Below, piece after piece: positions 1 to 5,878 of a DNA stretch of 7,007 bases (position 1 is its first letter; each line of letters opens with the position of its first letter). The notes under the pieces are model-generated. The model was not told where the DNA came from and searched no databases. It saw nothing but the letters and a program-made list of their open reading frames with translations. Origin of the DNA: an uncultured Candidatus Saccharibacteria bacterium. Lineage in GTDB: Bacteria > Patescibacteriota > Saccharimonadia > Saccharimonadales > Saccharimonadaceae. The stretch spans positions 1 to 7,007 of the forward strand of contig CALHZJ010000027.1 of assembly GCA_938041005.1 (NCBI GenBank), in the 5' to 3' direction. Position numbers and translations under genes: made by a program.

Positions 1-2
1 CG

Positions 3-830
3 GAAAAGCTAGTTTTTCAGATGGACGGGCGTGTTAAGAGCGTTTATAGTCTGTTTAAGAAATTGGACAAAGTTGGTGATATCGATAAGATTTATGATTT
101 GATTGCCCTGAGGATAATTGTCGACGATTTATCGACTGGATATTTGGTTCTGGGAATTTTACATGATATGTATCAGCCGATGTACGAGAGGATTAAAGAT
201 TACGTTGCCAATCCAAAGCCAAATGGCTATCAAAGTCTACACACGACCGTACAAACGCCAAGTGGGCAAATTGTCGAGTTCCAGATTCGAACCAAAGAAA
301 TGCACGAATACGCCGAGCGTGGATTAGCGGCTAGCTTCCATTATAATGAGCAAAAATTGACCGACGCCTATAAAAAAGGAAAAATCGGAACTATGCCAGC
401 CGATTTGTCGTGGATTCGCGAACTTCAAGAAGCCGCCGCTCTAATTAGCGAAGGAAAGCGATTCGACTCCAACAAATTCCGAATGAAGTTGTTTTCTGAT
501 AGGATTTTCGTATATTCACCAAAGGGCGACATTTATGATCTGCCTCGCGGAGCGTTTCCCTTGGATTATGCCTACCGAATTCACTCCGACATTGCGGCGC
601 GCGCAAGTGGATTTAAGATCAATGGCGTAATGAAGCCGTTCAATTACAAATTACAGCACGGCGACACAATTGAGGTCTTAACAAGCAAATCCGCTCGTCC
701 AAAGCCAGATTGGCGGGATGTCATAATTACACCACACGCCAAAGATAAATTGCGCTTACAATTATCCCGCTCAAACGGCATCCTACAACAATTAACTGGC
801 GGCGTTTCCTCGCTCTTTCGACACAAGTAA
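3..830 (+). CDS. rel: Rel/SpoT-type (p)ppGpp synthetase, 3' part (5' end outside window)
   Basis: C-terminal part of a long RelA/SpoT homologue, which makes the alarmone (p)ppGpp from ATP and GDP/GTP and in many species also hydrolyses it. The frame is open to the left edge, so the ATG at 21 is internal and the HD hydrolase domain lies outside the window. Counting that Met as 1, the synthetase domain covers about 1-110: GRVKSVYSLFKKL, YDLIALR with the catalytic-type Asp26, and VEFQIRT with Glu86. R57-I-K-D60 is the RxKD form typical of bifunctional Rel/SpoT enzymes rather than the ExDD of RelA. A TGS domain follows at about 160-225 (FVYSPKGDIYDLPRG, LDYAYRIHSDI, GDTIEVLTS). The protein stops only about 44 residues later, so the usual zinc-finger/coiled-coil and C-terminal ACT domains are absent. 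The motif AAHW after the synthetase core reads AASF here. It converges on ppa. Confidence 0.9.
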   Translation, partial: EKLVFQMDGRVKSVYSLFKKLDKVGDIDKIYDLIALRIIVDDLSTGYLVLGILHDMYQPMYERIKDYVANPKPNGYQSLHTTVQTPSGQIVEFQIRTKEMHEYAERGLAASFHYNEQKLTDAYKKGKIGTMPADLSWIRELQEAAALISEGKRFDSNKFRMKLFSDRIFVYSPKGDIYDLPRGAFPLDYAYRIHSDIAARASGFKINGVMKPFNYKLQHGDTIEVLTSKSARPKPDWRDVIITPHAKDKLRLQLSRSNGILQQLTGGVSSLFRHK

Positions 831-852
831 CGCTCGCCAGTCTCTCGATTTT
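796..852. terminator. Hairpin over the rel stop codon, possible bidirectional terminator
   Basis: Positions 796-806 (CTGGCGGCGTT) pair with 829-840 in 11 base pairs, with a single bulged T at 834 and a 22-nt loop. On the + strand the stem is followed by a pyrimidine stretch ending in TTTT (849-852). On the minus strand it is followed by TTAATTGTTG. It lies between the convergent rel and ppa genes, where a shared terminator would be expected. The long loop, the overlap with the rel stop and the 8-nt gap before the T run are atypical, so this is a possible rather than a clear terminator. Confidence 0.4.
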
Positions 853-872
853 AATCAGCAATCAAACGCGAT

Positions 873-1403
873 TTATTTTTCGTTCCAACGAGTAATTGAT
901 TCGCGGATAATTTGCTTTGCCCGTTCTACATCACCAAAGCCCTTGACTACTGTTGAGCCAGGCTTCTTCAAGTCCTTGTAGTGATTGAAATGGTGTTCAA
1001 TTTGTTTCAACAATTGTGAAGGTAGATCTTCCAGTGAGTTGATTGCGTTGCCAGTGTTTCGGTCGTCGGCTGGCACAACGATAACCTTGTCGTCAACTTC
1101 ATTGTCGTCAACGAACTCCAACACACCGATAACTTTTGCTTCCATAAAAATACCAGTCGTCAACGGTTCGTCGGTGATAATTAGCGCGTCCAATTCGTCG
1201 CCGTCTTCATCCAAAGTCTGTGGAATGAAACCGTAGTTTGTTGGCTTTGCAAAAATAGCTGGCTCAACACGGTCCAACTGCATCACTGCAAGCTCACGAT
1301 TCCACTCAATTTTATGACTTGATCCCTGTGGAATCTCAACAACTACATTTACGATGCCGTTTTCAACGTCACCAGGTGTTAAAATTTGATTAAAATCTGC
1401 CAT
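873..1403 (-). CDS. ppa: Inorganic pyrophosphatase, soluble family I
   Basis: Cytoplasmic Mg2+-dependent enzyme that hydrolyses pyrophosphate to two phosphates, pulling forward tRNA charging, nucleic acid and activated-sugar synthesis. The 176-residue length matches bacterial family I enzymes (175 in E. coli). The family signature D67-G-D-E-L-D72-A is exact. By alignment to the E. coli enzyme the active-site set is present: E23, K31, E33, R45, Y57, D67, D69, D72, D99, D104, K106, Y142, K143 (HYKDL). A longer frame runs upstream, but the ATG at 1403 is chosen because GGAG lies 7 nt before it, the protein then begins where the family begins, and the extension would lie inside trxB. It starts 4 nt after the trxB stop, with its Shine-Dalgarno inside the last trxB codons, so translation is probably coupled. 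Last gene of the FKBP-trxB-ppa operon. Confidence 0.96.
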   Translation of the reverse strand: MADFNQILTPGDVENGIVNVVVEIPQGSSHKIEWNRELAVMQLDRVEPAIFAKPTNYGFIPQTLDEDGDELDALIITDEPLTTGIFMEAKVIGVLEFVDDNEVDDKVIVVPADDRNTGNAINSLEDLPSQLLKQIEHHFNHYKDLKKPGSTVVKGFGDVERAKQIIRESITRWNEK

Positions 1404-1407
1404 CTTT

Positions 1408-2340
1408 TTACTCCTCTCTGGCTTTTTCTTGTAAATATTCACGAATCTGCAGCGCTGCCACCGCACCTTCACCAACCGCCGAAGCGATTTGCATAGTTGC
1501 CCCCGAGCGCACATCACCAGAAGCAAAAACGCCAGGAATATTAGTGTGCAGGTGTTCGTCAGTAATGACGTGTCCGCCCAAATCCAACTCAACGTCCGAG
1601 TTTGTCAGGAATTGCGTGTTTGGAATTAGCCCGATAAATACGAATAACCCGTCGGCGGTAAATTCTTTCTGCTCGCCGTTTTGGGTCGATTTAACGCCGT
1701 AAAACTTATCGTCCTTGACAATAATTTCATCAGTCGTTGCACCGATGTGAACGGTAATTTTTCCATCATCGACATACTTCTGCAAATCTTTTTGCAAAAT
1801 ATCACTGGCGCGCAATTTACTGCGAACCAACAGATCAATATGACTAGCGTATCGCGTCAAAAATATCGCCTCTTGCACGGCAGAATTTCCACCGCCGACA
1901 ACGATTAGATTTTTATCACGATAAAACGCACCGTCGCAAGTCGCACAGTAATGCACGCCTCGGCCATACAATTCATCTTCGCCCGGAACACCTAATTTGC
2001 GATGATTTGAGCCAGTCGCTAGCAAAACTGACTTCGCGCGAACAGATTGACCGTCAATTGTCAGCTCCAACTCGCCATCAACTTGCTTCAATTCCGTCAC
2101 GTCGCCATACTCAATCTTCGCACCAAATCGCTCCGCCTGTTGTTGCAATTCAGATGCCAATTTCATTCCCGTAACGCCCTCAGCAAATCCAGGATAATTG
2201 TCAATTTGATCAGTAATCGCCGCCATTCCGCCAACCACGCCACGCTCATATAATGTCGTATCAACGTCTTCGCGCGACAAGTAAATCGCCGCCGTTAACG
2301 CGCTTGGTCCAGCGCCAACAATAACAACATCTTTAGACAT
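1408..2340 (-). CDS. trxB: Thioredoxin reductase, FAD-dependent
   Basis: Low-molecular-weight flavoprotein that passes electrons from NAD(P)H through FAD and a redox disulfide to thioredoxin in the cytoplasm. The 310-residue length fits the family. Visible motifs: FAD-binding GAGPSALTAA (9-18), redox-active C132-A-T-C135 in the context CATCDGAFYR, nucleotide-binding GGGNSAVQEA (149-158), and the C-terminal FAD motif GVFASGDV (270-277). The usual NADPH 2'-phosphate-binding HRRxxxR stretch reads VRSKLR (172-177), so the His and the second Arg are lost while R173 and R177 remain. NADPH preference may therefore be weaker, or another reductant may be used. The start is supported by GAGG 5 nt upstream. 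The gene overlaps the end of the FKBP gene by 8 nt (ATG at 2340, FKBP stop at 2335-2333), indicating translational coupling. Thioredoxin itself is not in the window. Confidence 0.92.
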   Translation of the reverse strand: MSKDVVIVGAGPSALTAAIYLSREDVDTTLYERGVVGGMAAITDQIDNYPGFAEGVTGMKLASELQQQAERFGAKIEYGDVTELKQVDGELELTIDGQSVRAKSVLLATGSNHRKLGVPGEDELYGRGVHYCATCDGAFYRDKNLIVVGGGNSAVQEAIFLTRYASHIDLLVRSKLRASDILQKDLQKYVDDGKITVHIGATTDEIIVKDDKFYGVKSTQNGEQKEFTADGLFVFIGLIPNTQFLTNSDVELDLGGHVITDEHLHTNIPGVFASGDVRSGATMQIASAVGEGAVAALQIREYLQEKAREE

Positions 2341-3010
2341 TGAAACCTCGCGATCGATAATATTGCTTCATCACTTCTGGCATTTCTGGCTCTGGAATAT
2401 CGGCTGGCTTTTCAATAGCCATCACCACGAACTTAAGTGGAGAATTTGCAGGAATTTTATCGCCCTGAGCTTTGTCGCCATAAGCCTTGTCAGCTGGAAT
2501 TGTTAGTTCGCGCACGCCGCCAATTTTTATACCAATCAAGCCCTCTTTCCAACCCTGAATGACTGCAGTATTTGCCGGGCCATCCATATTGAGCGGAGCT
2601 TTCAATTTACCGTCAGCGATTGATTGATCAAAAATCTCACCCTTAGCGTTCCAACCAATATAGTAAACTGCTAGTTTGGTGTCGTCCTTAACTTCAGCGC
2701 CTTCACCCTCGACCAAATCTTCCTTAACAAGCTCTTTCACATCACCAGCTTCAAACGCACCAACTCGTGAGCTAAACCCAGAAAACTTGCCGTAATATTT
2801 TTGGCTCAATTCATTAGCCTGAGCCTCTACTTTCTTTTTTCGCTCGTCAGTAGCCTTGGTGTATTCATCCTGAGCTTTCTTAAACGCGGCTTGGTCTTTG
2901 GCTTCATTTCCAGGCGCCACCATCATAGCGACAAATCCGCCAACGGTCCCCAAAAACATCATGCCGGCAATAACCCAAATACCTATTCTCTGGCCTTTTG
3001 TAGTTGCCAT
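2333..3010 (-). CDS. Membrane-anchored FKBP-type peptidyl-prolyl cis-trans isomerase
   Basis: Catalyses cis-trans isomerisation of Xaa-Pro bonds to assist protein folding. Of 225 residues, 1-8 are basic and hydrophilic and about 9-32 form one hydrophobic segment. By the positive-inside rule this is a signal anchor that puts the rest outside the cytoplasmic membrane. Residues 36-72 are a highly charged helix, probably coiled coil. The FKBP domain spans about 95-202 and keeps the pocket residues known from FKBP12: Y117, F127-D128, V150-I151, W154, Y177, I186 and F194. The tail is Pro/Glu-rich and ends YYRSRGFNV. There is no lipobox Cys. The start has AGGAGG 3 nt upstream (AAGGAG gives 5 nt) and a promoter just before it. 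First gene of the operon with trxB and ppa. The pairing with thioredoxin reductase suggests a folding/redox role, but that link is inference. Confidence 0.88.
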   Translation of the reverse strand: MATTKGQRIGIWVIAGMMFLGTVGGFVAMMVAPGNEAKDQAAFKKAQDEYTKATDERKKKVEAQANELSQKYYGKFSGFSSRVGAFEAGDVKELVKEDLVEGEGAEVKDDTKLAVYYIGWNAKGEIFDQSIADGKLKAPLNMDGPANTAVIQGWKEGLIGIKIGGVRELTIPADKAYGDKAQGDKIPANSPLKFVVMAIEKPADIPEPEMPEVMKQYYRSRGFNV

Positions 3011-3033
3011 ATTCCTCCTTTATTTACCTTTCA

Positions 3034-3062
3034 ATTATAGCAATTTTTATCAAGCGCAACAA
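3034..3062 (-). promoter_or_regulatory. Sigma70-type promoter of the FKBP-trxB-ppa operon
   Basis: On the minus strand a perfect TATAAT (3039-3034) lies exactly 17 nt downstream of TTGTTG (3062-3057), which matches TTGACA in its first three bases. Transcription would start near 3027, giving a leader of about 16 nt that contains the AGGAGG of the FKBP gene. The pheT stop (3071-3069) lies just upstream, and no terminator is visible between them, so readthrough from pheT is also possible. Confidence 0.65.
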
Positions 3063-3068
3063 ATCACA

Positions 3069-5582
3069 TTAAACCTGAGCGGCGTCGAATTCTTCCGCAG
3101 CCATCGCGGCAATCTCCTCAATAATCGGCGCAATGTCTTTATCTTCCAGCGTCCGCTCAGCGCTCGTAAACTTTACATTCAAAGTTACAGTTTTTGTCGA
3201 ATCGTCATTTTTTGGCTGATATATCGCAATCGGCGTTATGCTAATTTGTAACTCACCGTGTTTTTTCGCAACTTCTTCAGCGCAAGCATAAACCTTCGCA
3301 TAATCAACATTCGAATCCATTTTCAATGAAATATCTCTGGCGGTCGACGGGAATCGACTTAACGGCTGGTAATTATAGCCCTGATTTTTACTCAGATTTT
3401 CCTGCAATTTTTCAATATCAATAGAAAACGCTGCCGTGTAATCTGGCAATTTGAAGTTGCGTCGGGCAGACTGAACCAGCTCGCCAACAATTCCCAAATT
3501 GTCACCGTTCTTCGCCACAATCCAAGCGCTGCGTTTCGCATCAAATGACGCTGGAACGTCGCTGTCAGATTCCGCAATCTTCACAAAATCAACCTCAATG
3601 CTCAAATCCTTCATCAGCCTTTCAGTAATTTTCCTCACCTTGTAAAACGGCGCGCCAGCTTGAGGTTTTTTATTCGCATAAACTCCGTCAATGAAAGTCT
3701 TTTCAATCGGCAAATTCTCATCGTTAAATCCTAATTTCTTATCGTGAATTTTGCCAATTTCAAACAACATAAATTCGTCATGCCCAGATTTTATATTGGC
3801 GTGAACTTTATCCAACAAACTCGGCAAAATGCTAATTCGGTAATATTGCAAGTCTGGACTAAGCGCATTACTCAAGCGATACGCACGGCTCGGATCTTGC
3901 TCGGAATTTTTCAAAACTCGCTCATGGACAAAGCTATACGTCAAAACTTCGTTTGCTCCAGACCTAGACAAACTTTGGCGAATTCTCTGTTTCAATTCAC
4001 GACGCTCATTCTTCGGCGCAGGCTTAATGCTTCGCTCTGGCAAATGACGCGGCAATCTGTCAAAGCCGTATAATCGCCCAACTTCCTCAACAATATCCTC
4101 AGGAAGCTCAATATCTGTTCGCCAAAATGGACTGTAAACCATCACGCCAGCTTCGCCATATTTATTACCATCGTCAACGATAAATTCAACGTTCTTTAGT
4201 AGTGCTTCAATCTCATTCTCGGCAAAGTCAACACCCAGACGTTCTTCGACAAACCTTTTAGGAATCAACAATCCACCGTACCAGTGCTTACCATCGACCA
4301 ACACTTGTCGCAATGAAGAATGATTCTTAAATAGCATAGGACTAGCTTGCTCACCACCAACCATACCAATTAGCCACTTTAAGACAGGGTCAATTTGTGC
4401 TGGCGATTGCCCCTTATTAAACCTAGTCAGGGCGTCGGTGAAAATTCCGTGGCGCATAGCCGTGCGACGTAGCGCGTACATATCAAAATTGGCACATTCA
4501 AGGACAATGTTCTTCGTTTCAGCCGAAACTTCCGTATCAACACCGCCCATAATTCCAGCTAGCCCAATCACACCTTCACCATCAGCAATCACAATATCGC
4601 CAGCCGTCAATTCATATTCCTTGCCATTAAGCAAACCGACTTTTTCGCCATCGTGCGCCATTCGCACACCAAGTTTATGTCCACGCAACTTGTCATAATC
4701 ATAAGCGTGAGTCGGCTGCGCCGTCATAAACATCACATAATTCGTTGCGTCAACAATATTGTTAATTGGCTTTCCGCCCATTGCGACTAATTGACATTGC
4801 AGCCACAACGGGCTTGGATGAATATCTACATTTTTTATAGCAATCACAGAGAATGCGGACGCAAGCTCATCAGCTTCATTAAACACTTCAAGCTCTAAGC
4901 CATCGCTATCTGCGAATTCTTGAATAGCATTATACCAGTCAGGACTATTAAACTGCTGATGAAAAATGCCAGCAATTTCGCGCGCCACACCGAGTTGCCC
5001 AAAACAATCCGGCCTGTGTGTAAACATCTTATTCTCAATTTCCAGCACGTAATCGTCCAGCCCAAACACTTCCGCAAAGCTCACGCCAACCTGAAGTGTA
5101 ACGCCCGCCGGAACATCACGCTCATCGATCTCAATAATTCCCTCGTGATCCGTACCAATCGCCAGCTCATCAGCCGCCGCCAGCATACCTTGGCTCAGAA
5201 TTCCACGAAGCGGTCGCGCGTCCAATACAAACGGCTCAGTGTCGTCAAAACTTGCCGGAACGGTGCTTTTTGGCGGCAACCAAATTGCCCACATATCAGC
5301 ATGAACATTCGGCGCACCGCAAACCACTTGCACATAACCATTGTCATCCCTTGGAACATCCGCTACGTCACCATCGTCAATTTTAGTCACACTCAAACGA
5401 TCCGCATTCGGATGCTTTTCACACTCAACAACTCGCACAATGCGCGCGCCACCATATTTGGCTTTCAGGTCAATAACTTCCTCGACACCACCAAGCTGTT
5501 GATTGACACGCGACACCAGCTCATCAACTGGCGGCAACTCAAAATTAATCAATTGTTTTATAAGATTTAAGCTAACTTTCAT
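3069..5582 (-). CDS. pheT: Phenylalanine-tRNA ligase beta subunit
   Basis: Beta subunit of the cytoplasmic alpha2beta2 enzyme that charges tRNA-Phe; it carries tRNA-binding and editing functions while PheS holds the synthetic site. The 837 residues show the full bacterial domain order. The EMAP-like tRNA-binding domain is at about 45-165 (HPNADRLSV 57-65, VCGAPNV 87-93, SQGMLAAADEL 130-140). The B3/B4 editing domain is at about 215-395 (INNIVDATNYVM, GIMGG 343-347). The B5 domain is at about 425-510 with the acidic FWRTDIELPEDIVEEVGRLYG (486-506). The degenerate class II core is at about 525-735. The FDX-ACB anticodon-binding domain is at about 740-835 (RFPSTARDISL 743-753). There is no Shine-Dalgarno before the ATG; an extended -10 lies only 9 nt upstream, so the mRNA is probably leaderless or nearly so. 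pheS, usually directly upstream, is absent. Confidence 0.96.
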   Translation of the reverse strand: MKVSLNLIKQLINFELPPVDELVSRVNQQLGGVEEVIDLKAKYGGARIVRVVECEKHPNADRLSVTKIDDGDVADVPRDDNGYVQVVCGAPNVHADMWAIWLPPKSTVPASFDDTEPFVLDARPLRGILSQGMLAAADELAIGTDHEGIIEIDERDVPAGVTLQVGVSFAEVFGLDDYVLEIENKMFTHRPDCFGQLGVAREIAGIFHQQFNSPDWYNAIQEFADSDGLELEVFNEADELASAFSVIAIKNVDIHPSPLWLQCQLVAMGGKPINNIVDATNYVMFMTAQPTHAYDYDKLRGHKLGVRMAHDGEKVGLLNGKEYELTAGDIVIADGEGVIGLAGIMGGVDTEVSAETKNIVLECANFDMYALRRTAMRHGIFTDALTRFNKGQSPAQIDPVLKWLIGMVGGEQASPMLFKNHSSLRQVLVDGKHWYGGLLIPKRFVEERLGVDFAENEIEALLKNVEFIVDDGNKYGEAGVMVYSPFWRTDIELPEDIVEEVGRLYGFDRLPRHLPERSIKPAPKNERRELKQRIRQSLSRSGANEVLTYSFVHERVLKNSEQDPSRAYRLSNALSPDLQYYRISILPSLLDKVHANIKSGHDEFMLFEIGKIHDKKLGFNDENLPIEKTFIDGVYANKKPQAGAPFYKVRKITERLMKDLSIEVDFVKIAESDSDVPASFDAKRSAWIVAKNGDNLGIVGELVQSARRNFKLPDYTAAFSIDIEKLQENLSKNQGYNYQPLSRFPSTARDISLKMDSNVDYAKVYACAEEVAKKHGELQISITPIAIYQPKNDDSTKTVTLNVKFTSAERTLEDKDIAPIIEEIAAMAAEEFDAAQV

Positions 5583-5584
5583 AC

Positions 5585-5600
5585 TGATATAATTATATCA
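5585..5600. repeat. 16-bp perfect palindrome over the pheT promoter
   Basis: TGATATAATTATATCA is identical to its reverse complement. Because it is symmetric it carries an extended -10 (TGATATAAT) on both strands: one pointing into pheT (minus), the other pointing right toward the structured leader. It could be a back-to-back promoter core or a binding site for a dimeric regulator. In AT-rich DNA a chance palindrome is also possible. Confidence 0.6.
5592..5600 (-). promoter_or_regulatory. Extended -10 promoter of pheT, near-leaderless
   Basis: The minus strand reads TGATATAAT (TGnTATAAT) with TATAAT at 5597-5592. A start about 7 nt downstream falls at 5584-5586, 2-4 nt before the ATG at 5582. 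No convincing -35 is seen at 16-18 nt spacing, which extended -10 promoters tolerate. No ribosome-binding site exists between this element and the ATG. Confidence 0.6.
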
Positions 5601-5675
5601 TTTTACTGGCAAGTAATCGACCTTAGAAAATCCGCGGTGCAAATTAACAATTATCAAAATATATAGCACAATTAG

Positions 5676-5704
5676 TTGACATCACGTTCTGCTATTGATA
5701 TATA
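5676..5704 (+). promoter_or_regulatory. Strong sigma70-type promoter for the structured leader
   Basis: A perfect TTGACA (5676-5681), a 17-nt spacer, then TGATATATA, giving an extended -10 with TATATA at 5699-5704. Transcription should begin near 5711 and produce a leader of about 110 nt before the ATG at 5822. The -10 sits at the start of an (AT)8 tract. It is the best promoter by consensus in the window. Confidence 0.7.
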
Positions 5705-5713
5705 TATATATAT
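5698..5713 (+). repeat. (AT)8 dinucleotide tract over the -10 region
   Basis: Sixteen strictly alternating A/T bases overlap the -10 hexamer and the expected transcription start. Such tracts are prone to slippage. A change in repeat number would shift the start site or offer alternative -10 registers, without changing the distance between the -35 and the first possible -10. Confidence 0.85.
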
Positions 5714-5732
5714 TAGCTTTTGCAATCGTAGA

Positions 5733-5806
5733 AGCCGGCGTTTCGCCCAAAGCTATTGGGCTTGAGACGTCCCACTTTGCGGAGAATAGCTTTTCTCTGC
5801 CCGGCT
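5733..5806 (+). promoter_or_regulatory. Structured 5' leader RNA, three-way junction with kissing loops (riboswitch-like)
   Basis: By hand folding: P1 pairs AGCCGG (5733-5738) with CCGGCT (5801-5806). P2 pairs 5739-5744 with 5764-5769 (one G-U) and 5745-5750 with 5756-5761, with bulged TT at 5762-5763 and loop AGCTA (5751-5755). P3 pairs GCGGAGAA (5779-5786) with TTCTCTGC (5793-5800) around loop TAGCTT (5787-5792). P1/P2 and P3/P1 join without unpaired bases; the P2-P3 linker is 9 nt. Loop 2 AGCTA is the exact reverse complement of TAGCT in loop 3, so a 5-bp kissing interaction is possible, as in purine riboswitches. The junction does not carry the purine-riboswitch core, and I recognise no known class. 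A competing small stem GGCG-TTT-CGCC (5737-5747) exists. It lies between a strong promoter and a Shine-Dalgarno. No energy calculation or homologue alignment was possible. Confidence 0.55.
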
Positions 5807-5816
5807 CCAGAAGGAG
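5805..5816 (+). promoter_or_regulatory. Shine-Dalgarno with a sequestering hairpin
   Basis: AAGGAG (5811-5816) lies 5 nt before the ATG at 5822, an ideal ribosome-binding site. CTCC (5805-5808) can pair with GGAG (5813-5816) around an AGAA loop, and G5803-G5804 can add two G-U pairs with T5817-T5818. The bases at 5803-5806 are also needed for P1 of the leader RNA, so the two helices exclude each other: P1 formed leaves the site free, P1 open lets it be masked. Confidence 0.55.
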
Positions 5817-5821
5817 TTATC

Positions 5822-5839
5822 ATGGAACAGTTCGGCTAG
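5822..5839 (+). CDS. Five-codon reading frame MEQFG, leader peptide or interrupted gene start
   Basis: The ATG at 5822 has the best ribosome-binding site in the right third of the window, but the frame reads M-E-Q-F-G and then TAG (5837-5839). The same frame continues without another stop through the next ORF (ATG 5879, stop 6086-6088). Three readings fit: a short leader peptide that promotes reinitiation 39 nt downstream; the true start of an 88-codon gene broken by a nonsense change; or stop-codon readthrough. Sequence alone cannot decide. Confidence 0.4.
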   Translation: MEQFG

Positions 5840-5878
5840 TTCGACGGAAAAGAAGCGAGAATCCAGCGATCCGGAGGG

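Noticed and set aside
1404..1592. N-terminal extension of ppa to a start at 1592
   Set aside because: The extension lies inside trxB in another frame, is not pyrophosphatase-like, and the ATG at 1403 has a proper Shine-Dalgarno and gives the family's usual length.
2898..3251. 117-residue + strand open frame across the pheT-FKBP gap
   Set aside because: Opposite the end of pheT and the start of the FKBP gene, hydrophobic only because it mirrors the anchor segment; no ribosome-binding site.
4920..5570. 216-residue + strand open frame
   Set aside because: Lies wholly opposite pheT, whose domains are unmistakable; composition is that of an antisense shadow.
5733..5806. Purine riboswitch
   Set aside because: The kissing three-way layout is similar, but the J1/2, J2/3 and J3/1 core bases of the purine class are missing and two junction strands have zero length here.
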